From: Metopolophium dirhodum
Taxonomy: Eukaryota > Arthropoda > Insecta > Hemiptera > Aphididae
Reading direction: 5' to 3'
Length of the DNA stretch: 64,000 nt
Assembly (NCBI RefSeq): GCF_019925205.1
Contig: NC_083568.1
Location: 16,738,393 to 16,802,392, forward strand
In this document: piece by piece, positions 53,660 through 64,000 of the stretch
Position numbering within the stretch: the stretch's first letter is position 1
Layout of the letters: each line of letters begins with the position of its first letter
Program-made: the position numbers and the translations under genes
Notes under the pieces: generated by a model
What the model saw: the letters and a program-made list of their open reading frames with translations, nothing else
Told to the model about the DNA's origin: nothing
The model's database searches: none

Positions 53660-53841
53660 TTTATATAATATTAGTATCGTTTGTTACTGCAGCGATATGG
53701 AAGATACGAAACGGCAACGGTGGCGGTATGCGTAACGATGTATGCGACAAACGTATTATTTCGTTTTCAGATTTCGGTGACTTGAATGCGGACGGACGAA
53801 CAGTCGGTGCGATAATGGGGCGAAATGCGTACGGCCGTCCC

Positions 53842-53848
53842 TATATAT
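53842..53848 (-). promoter_or_regulatory. TATA box upstream of the 278-aa Osiris gene
   Basis: Minus-strand GATATATAGGG sits 183-189 bp upstream of the ATG in a GC-richer block. A transcription start near 53815 would give a leader of about 155 nt. No perfect initiator is seen at that spot. Confidence 0.45.
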
Positions 53849-56149
53849 CTCCCCGTTATCGGCGCGGGTCCTCCCCACCAGACGGTCGAGTTAGAGCGCG
53901 CGCGCGAGCGCTAGTCGCAACCGCCACCGCGACGACAACGATATTATCATTATTACTATTATTATTTTGACGGTGAGACGCTGTCGACGAGGTAGAGGCA
54001 GAGGTGGAGGACCTCGCCCTGGTAGAAAGCGAATACGCGACCGCGGTTCGTAACGTCGTATACCGCCCTGCACCTACGTCCGCCCGGGTGGTCAGGTTGC
54101 CCCTCTCCTTCTCCTCGCCTCGTGCTTAGTGAGAAGAAAGATTTTTGGAATTCTTTTTCTACTCTTACACGTGGAAACTTCTTTTTTTTTGAAGTTTTTT
54201 GGAGGTGAACGACTACACACGCGCGGTCACGGCTTTTCGGGAAACGATTTTTTTCCCTAATCTCCGGGTCAACTGCGGTGAATGGTCTCGTATACGCACG
54301 TGCCGGCAATGATGGTGATGCAATATTATTATGGTCTTCGGCGACGTTCGTAACTAAAAATACGTAATATTAACGCCTCACATAATATTAATATGGGTTT
54401 GCAATATCGCTCGAGACATGTGCGCGACAAGAGCTTTGGTCTTGTACAAGTTAATTAATTTTTTTAATTGTTTTTTTTTTTTTACTGTACAAAGTAACGA
54501 ATTTAAGGTGTGCGCTTTTAGTAAAATGTTTACTTAATAGAAAAAAGGTTAGAAAGTTGATTTAAAATATTTTATCTAATGCGACATAACGAACATATTT
54601 AATGAAGAAAGCCATTATGTACAATGACATTGTAAAATACTATTTTGTTGTTAATATAATTATATTTTTTTTAAATTTGATTCAGTAAGAACTTTTTTTA
54701 AAAATAGTTTAATATTAACTGCAGCGTATATCAGTATAATATTATACGAAACACGACATTTAATATTATGTAAAATCAAAAAATATGTATTACAATTTCA
54801 CGTTTTACATTGTCTATAGTTTAAAGAAATACCTTAATGAAAGAAAGTGTACTATACAGTGTACAGTTTAATGTTTTAATAATTTTAAAGTAGAATTCAA
54901 TTTAAGCTTTTATAATAACTTAAATAAAATGAAAACATGACTAAAATGATATGTATAATATTATATACGAAAAATGTATGTTCTTTTTATGGAATGTTTT
55001 TCTATATTAGATATAATCACATCAATTTTGGAAATATAAGTCTAATTTCTAATGTTATCTTTTATTAGATACGTAAATATAATATAAATTTGTATTTTTT
55101 CGTTAAATTTTATGAGTATAAGAATAACTATGTATTCTTCTTTAGAAGTAAGTTATATTTTACAACATCACGTTTTGTTTCGTGTCTAAAAAAAATTCAC
55201 GCATTTTTCTCTTTTCTTATAATTTATATTTAAATAATAAAGAACTCAGCTCGGCTGCATTTAAGTACCGCTTATAGGGTGAGCCGAACATTTGACGAAA
55301 TCGTTACATAAATATACAATTAATATAATATTGTGCGTCTTATATGAATCTGAAGAACTTAAAAAACATTTTAACTAAACGTACATTCGAAAGCAGTACG
55401 AATACAATACTTAAAATTGATTATGTATTTATCTCAATTGAAAGCCCAATTGGCATATGTCAGGAAGGTGTCATGGAAATCGACCTCGTATAGAATATCG
55501 TATTTGATCTTCTTGGCCTCTAGCCTCTTTACAATTAAATTCATCATCAGCTTATTCATCAATACATGTCTGACGCATTATCCATCAAGAATTATTAGAA
55601 TAAACTCAGAGTGTGTCAACATATATTATATATGTTTCTTAAACAGTCATCTAAACAAAACAATTATATTATTATATCGAGTAGGGAAAGTCTTGAGAAT
55701 TGAATATATATGTATAATTTATATATATATATATATATTTATATGGGCTGATGTATACGATGGTTGGAAAGAAAATTTAAAACGCCTCGTTCAGTATTAA
55801 TGAATCATGACTGGAATCATGAAGAGATTTATATAACACGTTCAGGGGGAATCCGGGCAAGCGATATTACATTGTAATACACACACGTGGGCTATACAGC
55901 GCGTGTGCGCCGGATCTGAATTTAAAACAACTGACACATTCGTATATATAGTATATACTAATTATAATACGTAGACCCTATCGTATCTGGAACGTATACA
56001 TATATATGATTATAAACGATATATCATTATAATGTATATGTGACGAAAACTCGAGAAATCGTACACGTATTATAGGCATACACTATAACAAAACGACCAC
56101 ATAGGCGACTCGTACAGGTGGTATATTATAGGTATACGGATTTGTTACC

Positions 56150-57240
56150 CATACATCATCATGAGACACTATCGTCTTTAACCGTCGTGAACGGACGACG
56201 TAGGCAACAAAATATAATATTATAAATCAAACGAGTGACGACACAGTCGTACGACACGATCGATTGGAATATTAAAATTACGAATGCGCTATATAAAATA
56301 TATAGTTAAAAACCTAGGCCTATATTACAGTAATCCCGCCACAGAAACTTTCGGAGAACAGAGAAAAGCACGCGAGTAATCCTTGAAACGCCACTGTACA
56401 TTTTTCTCCGGGCACGATCGATTCGAGTATATGGGCATGCGCGTTTGTACGCACACATCATGAGACACTATTTTTAAGAACTATTTTGGTTTTCATGTTA
56501 TCATTATTATTATTTTTCTTGCTCTACGATACGAGATTTCACCTCAGTGTTGAGACATTATTTGTAGTAGGTAATATTTCGCTAAAGAGTAATCCTTACG
56601 TATTTGTAATATTTATATTTCCCAAGCTAGAATAAACTATATAAGCATGACCTATCTATCTATCGTCGTGGACGGCTGGTGTCGGTAATGCTTATACAAT
56701 ATTATATTATAAATCAGACGAGTAACGAGACGATCGTACGACATATTATTGATGGGAATATTACAATTACGTTTGCGCTGTGTATAGTATATTATAATAT
56801 GACACCAGGAGGAGTAAGGACTTAAATACTAAACGGACGTCCCGCGAGAAGAACTCGAGGAGGACGAAAAACGCACGCGAGTAACCATTAAAACTCCACT
56901 GTACAGTTTGCTCCTGGCTCTACCGAATCTGTACGCATACACCATAAGACACTACCTACCGTCGTGTGAGGCCGGTGCCGGAAACGCCAATAAAATATAT
57001 TATAATTATTGAGACGAGTGGTGACGAGAGCATCGTAGTACGACATTATCGATGAGAATATTACTGTGCCGTATACAAAATAGTATCTAAATAATATAAT
57101 ATGGTAGGACTAGGTAGGTGTATAATATTACGGATGTACCGCGAGAGAAACTCGCGAAGGACGGAGAAAAGCACGCCGGTGATCCTTGAGACGCCACCTC
57201 ACAGTTTTCTCCGGGTTCGGTCGAATCTCGGTCCCCCCAA
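56150..57240. repeat. Diverged tandem array, three units of about 298 bp
   Basis: Four blocks recur in the same order. Block 1 is GA(G)ACACTA at 56163, 56462 and 56944. Block 2 is CGTCGTG at 56184, 56665 and 56961. Block 3 is ACGAGT..CGA..GTACGAC at 56231, 56718 and 57014. Block 4 is CACGC(GAGTAA)...ACTCCACTGTACA-like sequence through CTCCGGG at 56369, 56874 and 57172. Spacing between units two and three is about 296-298 bp. Unit two carries about 180 extra bases between blocks 1 and 2. No long ORF is shared among units, so it is not an obvious gene array. Confidence 0.75.
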
Positions 57241-60200
57241 ACACGTGTAACATTATCGTCATGTATATAGAATATTATAAAACCCGAACTACACTCGCGG
57301 CTGTCCGCCGAGATTACGTGATATTTACGAACAACCTTGACCTTGTTGCACCTCGGTGGTACGATGCGATGCAGTATAGCTGGTATATATAAGTACGCGC
57401 GCGGGTATAATGTATTATACGTTATGTTATAATAAAATTGTGAGTATAAAAAATAACGACCGGATAATGGGATTCGTGCGTTTCTCGACCGCTGCAGGAT
57501 TGGGTGGCGTCTTAAGATTTTTTTTTTTCGAGTTTTTGACCAGTTTTTTAAACTGTACTACCGGATCCACTGATACACGCGGGTGTACGGGGAAACTATT
57601 ATTCGTGTCCAAGGCGTTATTATTATTATTATTATTGCAGGCACACGTGCAGCGTTTATAGGCTTACGAGGAGGTGTTTCGATCGTCGTCGTCGTACGAA
57701 ATCTTCAAACATACAAGATATAATTATAATATTGAGGTATAATAATTAGAGGTCGGGTCGCACATATTTGACTGTGTCGCGAAATCATAACGTCGTCGAA
57801 GAAAGAGACAATGGGATTGGTCTTTTACAACGGCATTAACGACGATCGAAATTACCACTTGTCCCACATTCGTACGCGTGTGAACGTAAATATATATATA
57901 TATTATATGTATATATATGCGCGTGATGTATGTCCGGATATTCCAAAGGAGTGCTGTTGTACAGTACACACATATCATATTTTGCACTCAGCTGAAATAA
58001 CATCACAACTATTTGCCACACGCTTCGTATTTCGAATAAATAATGTTTGGCTCGTCAGAAATTGTATTGCTAAATCAAAAAACATAATATTATTATATTC
58101 TAGTTGCCCGCCATTTGATCGTTTGCATTCGGTTAAGCTTATTGGAAATCGTGAAGTCTCCAACAATTGTTTCACTCCAATCAGCTCATCGTTGCTTTGT
58201 TCGAATATAGTATGATTGTTATTAAACAATTATTATTATTGATGTCATAATTATGACACTAAACTATCAATACTTACATTGACTTGTTTACCACAAAATG
58301 TATTTGAAAAAAAAATTAGGACACAGCTGAATGCGGAACAGAAGTCGTGATGTCACGTACCCACCAACTGATACAAATGTCAATGTAACCTATACAGTAG
58401 CCACCTAAGTATATTGTTATATTAGTCTTAAATACTTGCCAGTATTAGGTCGTATACAAAAAAAAAAAACGAAATGCACTTACAAAATACAATACGAATG
58501 AAGACGGGTGATGTGTCAAACAGTCTATACACGAATAATGTTTTTTTGACACTTTATAGAAGTATTTTTTTTCTGAAGTGAGCAGGATTATAAATTCAGG
58601 GTTGTCAATGTTTGTACAGCTTCATGCGATCGATGATCGTTTTTACACAATCCGTGGACAGTGGACAATAATATAATGATATCATAGTAGAAATTATATT
58701 ATAAAATCGATTTTGTATAATTTTAAACACTATACATTTTCAAAACAAAAAACATACCTAGAACTGTTTTATTTTTTTCCTTGGTGTAAAATGTTTGCAG
58801 GGGATTTAGCTGCTGGAAATATAGTGCTCTAACTATAGATCTATTTTAAAAAATATATATTATTACTAGAGTGTAAGTACTGACTGTCGTGATTAAATTG
58901 GTTATAAATTTAAAGTCTTATATTTAATCGCACCTATATATTACGATGTGTGCATCTCTGTATTCTATAATTTCGTTAAAATAATCAATGAATATTTGCA
59001 GGGCAGTGGACATCAAATAAGTTTGCGATCGGGTTGTACATTCCATCGGAACTGCGATGGTATGCAATAATTAGTATTGCTCACGTACATACTAATGTTT
59101 GATGACATCACCGCCGTTTCATTTTTTTTATAGTAGGTATGATAGCGATAATAAGAAAGTGAGACGCACTTGAGTGTGTAAAACCTGGAGAACAATATAT
59201 GGCAGAATAAAAATAGACTGAGTTAGATAATTCAGCGTGAGTCATTATAATATAATGGTTAAAAAAAACATGTTAAGAAGAGGTACTTACATAAATAGTT
59301 TGGATTTCATTCAGGCATATTAGTACTTTACTTCCCTAATTTGTGTATACAGTTCAAACTTCAAAGTTTAAATTATAGAACATCGTACTTTTTATTGTAT
59401 TTGATAAACGAGCGAACTTATTAAAACAAGATAAATAATACCATGATTGGTTTTTATTGATACCGATTAATAAAATCTCAAACCAACTATCGAGTAAAAT
59501 TATACTCGTATATAAATAATAATACAATATAACACAATTATTAAGTACTCTTTTCTGTCACTATTATAATTTTGTATGTTTTACTAGTAATAGTCAATAA
59601 ATTATAGCAACTTATATGTTAGAATAATAAAATCTCATAATTTTTTTAAAAAAAAGTACTCTATAACTTTTGAAGCACTATTATTACAGTTAATACAAAT
59701 ATTCAAAATTAAATTTTAAAAAAAGTTTCATTGGCTTGATAAGTCTTGTTATATCATCTAAGAACAATGTTACTTTCATACGTTTAGTAGTATGCAGAAC
59801 TTAATATAGGTATCAACATTACAATAATATTTATTTAGATGCAAATACAAATATAATTTTAAATATACTAAAATAAATTCTCCGTATTAAATTATATTCT
59901 AATTACTAAACCTCCATACTTATATAAAGCAATCAAACTTTTTATACTAATTGTATAAAAAGTATTCGATTTTACATTAAAGATATTTTACATGGAATGA
60001 CAAAAAACATAAAATAAAATAAATGCATTTACATGGATTTATATTCTATATTGTTATACTAATGCATAATTCTATAATAAACGAAACTTATTTAATGTAT
60101 AGTTTTGAATTAACTTAGCTTTGTTTACAACAGAATGACTACCTACCTACTTAATAAATCATAAGTTTAGTGGCTGTATTTTGGCTAACTTTAGTATTTT

Positions 60201-61390
60201 ATAGTTTTATTGGCCTTAATGCTTTATTAAACAACAGTGTTTGAATTGGGAAAAAAATAGAAGGTGATGCAAAAGTGTAAAAAAAATGCGAGTATCTGAA
60301 TATTTAAATGCCTTATTGATATAAGAATACAATAAGAAGAAGTACCTACGCTTAAATATTATTTTTTTTAAATAAGGAAGAATTCGTCCCTCACGTCCAC
60401 TCAAATCAAGCACTAGGACTTAGGATATGTTTACACGCGATATTCCACTTATTGAAATTTCACCTAGTATTATTGACTTCTATGAATAATATGTTTTTGG
60501 AGCCTATATACCATTATTTACTCAAACAAAAATATAAGAAAGTGCCAGCTGTCCTAAAAATGTTGCTTACATAATGTGATTCCACAAATATAATATCCAT
60601 GTTGATAAGCAATTTAATATTATTAGTGAGGATACATATTATTTCAGTTATAAAGTAAACGAGAAGACGATTAATAATATAGAGCGGATGTACTGACGAT
60701 GTAATACTCATGAATCATGATGAATTTCAAATAATTTCGTTAATAACACAATACTATACTTATGTTAGACTTCGAAAAAGCTATTAGTACCTTAGGCTCA
60801 ATGCATACATACGACGTGTACGGTGTCCACGTGCGTATGTTTGATAATAATAATAGTTTGCTGAAATCGTAGTCGAAATGGACAAGTTAATATATAGAGG
60901 AAGATACAAGTTGGATTGGACAGCACATTTGGACAGACTAAACTGCAATGTAGTACGTCCGTTGGAGAGTTTCTCGGAAAACGTAATAATAATATTGTTT
61001 TGACGTGTATAGTAACGTGCCAGTTTTTTTTTTCCAGCAATAAATCAAAAATTTACATAACGCGTATAGTAGCTGCGTACACCGTTGTACAGGTATAATG
61101 TGTCTACCGCGGTAATTTTGTATTCATTTTTTGTACACAAATAATTGGTTATTCGCATAATTTATAACAATGGCTTCGCATGTACACGCATACTCCATAA
61201 ACGCATTTTTATGGTCGTAGAAAATACCTACAGTACCTCTACCTATACGGAAGCGACGAATTAAAAAAAAAAGCACCGGAGATTTCTTTTGTGCATTTTC
61301 TTTCCGTTTAATATTTTGGTCACATTATAATTTTGTTTTATTTATTCACTCATTTATTTAATTTTTTTTCATACGAATCATTAGTAAAAG

Positions 61391-61417
61391 TGTATGTGTG
61401 TGTGTGTGTGTGTGTGT
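61391..61417 (+). repeat. (TG)n microsatellite
   Basis: About 13 TG units in intergenic DNA. Confidence 0.96.
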
Positions 61418-64000
61418 TAAAAATCGATTAACCAACGGTCAAGTCAATGGACCGGATGTAATGTCAGTGAAAGTGAGCAGGAAGGATGAATTAAACCATT
61501 GAGTATAAAAGTATAATATGTGTTTTGTACAGTTTACCTATACTCAATGATTATACTAATATTATAATAATAATATGACAAAACGTTCGTAACTGCAGCA
61601 GTAGTACTAACCCATAAGTAATCGGTACTAGTCGCATACTGATTTGACGCAGCAGCAGTTATATCAGATAGGTATTATACCTATATATGATATCGATTTC
61701 GACTTAGAACGCCACTGCCTATATAATATGAAATATACCTATAATATCACATACACTAACACGTCTAATCGAACCGGTTGTCGTTGCGTCACGATGATAA
61801 TAATAATAATAATATCATATTATATAGTAAAGTCCTGTTCGGTAAAAACCGTGCACGGGGGACACGACGATAGGTGAATCACAATGTATCCATTGATGGT
61901 TACGGAGTATATAACATCATATTATTATTATTATACCATTATCACCATACGACCACCGGCCATTCATAAATGAAAGTTGAACAGTTCCGTATCGGATCAA
62001 ATGCACAACTGAATCGCTATTATTCCGTGTCATTAACCGCGCGAGTTGCATATTACGACGATGGGTGCCCGGACGAAACAACAGCTACGACGTTATAATA
62101 TAATAATAATAGTGTACTATAATAGGTACGCTGCGCATTTATTATGCTTTTTTTTTTTATGTAACACATTAATTGTTGTTGTATTAATAATACACTGTCG
62201 TCCGAGAGAGGCTGTAACAAATCATCATTATCCGCGGCTGCGAGTTGTGACAATATTGATAGAAAATAATTAATAGTCGGTCTAATCATTGAAATTTTAT
62301 AGAAACTACCTACACCGAATACCTGATATTCCTAAATTATTATTGTTTACCACTGGTCTTATTAATTTCACTGGAAAAAAAATAAAACAACTTATACGCC
62401 TACCTAATTATGATGTTATTTTGAAAACAAAAAAAAAACACTAGGTATTTAAAATCAAAATATTCAATAATAATCGATAAACGCACCTACAAATCATTGA
62501 ATAAAATAGAACCGTTTCATGAACTGTAATTTCAAAAATGTTATTACGAAGTTTTGAATAGTAATATTGTGACTGGAAAAACGTAATAGAAACACATAAC
62601 ACAATATTATTTGAAGAAAAATTATTTAAAAAAAAAAATTGAATTTCACGGGTGTATGGATAATTTTATCATAATTTTTGTGCACATAATATATGCGATG
62701 TCGTTCGGTGAAGGGACTGACATCAATGAACACAATTGCTGACGCTATGTTATTAACTGCCGGAATGAGGTAGGTATATAATATAATTTTTATTGCTATT
62801 TTTCATTTTTGTTTCACTGTTATATGTACCTACCTATAAAACAGAATGAGCATTGTGATGAAGCGTAGCTATGTCAAAATATTTTGGCACGACATTGAAA
62901 GGAAAACCATCTGACAATTTTAGTATTGTATCGTGACCTCGGTGTTAATAATTTTCAGTCTGATTTATTTACCACAATATCTGGCGAAATGCCCTGTGGA
63001 GGTACCAACGTATTGCACGTTACGCCGTCTGACTTTGTATAATATAATATTATAGTCAACTATATTCAATAGGTACCTACAGTGCAATGCATGCGGAATA
63101 AACGATAATAATATGGTGAAATTAGAAAAAAAAGACTAATTAGTTCAAACTATAAATACATACATAGTGGTACTAGGTAAAAACAGAAATTCTTGTTACA
63201 AACCTTAAATAGAGTACTATCTTCTTTCCCAGGTTTTACAGTCCATGTAAGACCTTATTCGTTGCATTAACCACTCATCTCCCTCTATTACTGTCTTCGT
63301 TGTCTAAATAGATACCTATGTTAAACAATAATATATAGGTAAGTAGGTACCTATAATATTTTTCGAAAAGAAACTTTTATGGCTTTATAATATGTATTAT
63401 GGTTATTGAACTTACAGTTGTTAAGATTTTGTTCGCACTTTATGACAATAGTTATATCATTGTGATATACTATATTAAATGTATAATAATAATATCTACC
63501 TATATATGCCAGATACAGTTTACTTATGTATTATATTTAATTCCAATTAAAATTAAAAAATTTTCTCTTTTCACTATCAATAATGAATGCATAATAAAAT
63601 AATTTAATTGTATTAAAGTGTATTCATCCAAGTCTGTGATCCAAAAAAAAAGGATTGGACCACAATGGATCAAAATGTTTTATAACATGAAAAAAGTTCA
63701 CTATAGATCATTGTTAAATTAATAACTTTCTATTTATTGTACTAAAAACTTTTAAGTACTATACCTAACAATAATGTATCACAAATTTTAATTTCACTAA
63801 TTTATACTATTTAGTACGTATCTTCAAAATCATATCCGTGGTAATCCAAATAAGATAATTGAAAAAAATTGGCACAGAACGTCCATCTAGTAAACCAAAA
63901 CGAATTGTATTATAACCGACAATGAAGTGCTAATAATTATAGACCATAATAATAGTTTACTCGTCTTGTAAAAAATATAACATTTATACCTATAATATCT

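Larger units (their letters stand above)
53849..64000. other. Upstream flank of the 278-aa Osiris gene and gene-poor DNA
   Basis: The first 500 bp are CpG-rich. The open frames there (up to 141 codons, both strands) look like composition effects around a promoter. Beyond it lie the 298-bp tandem array and microsatellites; no further gene is recognised to the window end. Confidence 0.5.

Noticed and set aside
53129..53970. Plus-strand frames (133 and 141 codons) opposite the 53-kb Osiris gene
   Set aside because: Antisense shadow; Ser/Arg-rich composition with no domain.
53962..54309. 115-codon minus-strand frame upstream of the 53-kb Osiris gene
   Set aside because: Lies in CpG-rich promoter DNA, with no domain and no splice context linking it to the gene.
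62046..62289. Overlapping 75- and 78-codon frames on both strands
   Set aside because: Low-complexity, Ile/Val/Leu-rich translations of AT-rich DNA with no family features.

Overview
This looks like nuclear DNA of an aphid (Hemiptera, Sternorrhyncha). It is very AT-rich, full of (AAT)n-type microsatellites and of the short words TAGGTA/TACCTA and ATAATATTAT, and its genes are intron-split with GC-richer exons. It contains parts of an Osiris (DUF1676) gene series, an insect-specific family. The aphid assignment is inference from composition and gene content; no species-diagnostic marker was seen.

Four protein-coding genes can be reconstructed by joining exons at splice sites that keep the reading frame. 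On the plus strand, a five-exon gene (2043-9112) encodes a roughly 304-residue CAP-superfamily protein of the GAPR-1/GLIPR2 type. On the minus strand, read from right to left, are three Osiris-family genes: a two-exon gene (53659-52674, 278 aa) with a GC-AG intron, a short divergent three-exon gene (33416-29254, 206 aa), and a three-exon gene with a 6.9 kb first intron (22247-12879, 335 aa). Sharing a strand matches the conserved tandem Osiris cluster of insects. In that family, signal peptide, two-Cys region, DUF1676 and a hydrophobic stretch mark secretory/endosomal proteins of cuticle-producing epithelia.

The rest, about 95% of the window, is intronic and intergenic. It carries two full-length copies of one tRNA-derived SINE in opposite orientation (12080-12375 and about 43435-43722), at least one hAT-like MITE with recognisable TIRs and a decayed 8-bp target duplication (27375-27565), a palindromic foldback element (46808-46985), a diverged tandem array of about 298-bp units (56150-57240), and many microsatellites. 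No ncRNA gene, CRISPR or viral gene was recognised. The long gaps 33.5-52.6 kb and 53.9-64 kb show no gene I can support.

The most interesting points are the CAP protein, whose four GAPR-1 cavity residues all appear replaced; the consensus GC donor in the 53-kb Osiris gene; the shortened Osiris-like gene without the Cys pair; and the tandem array near 56-57 kb.
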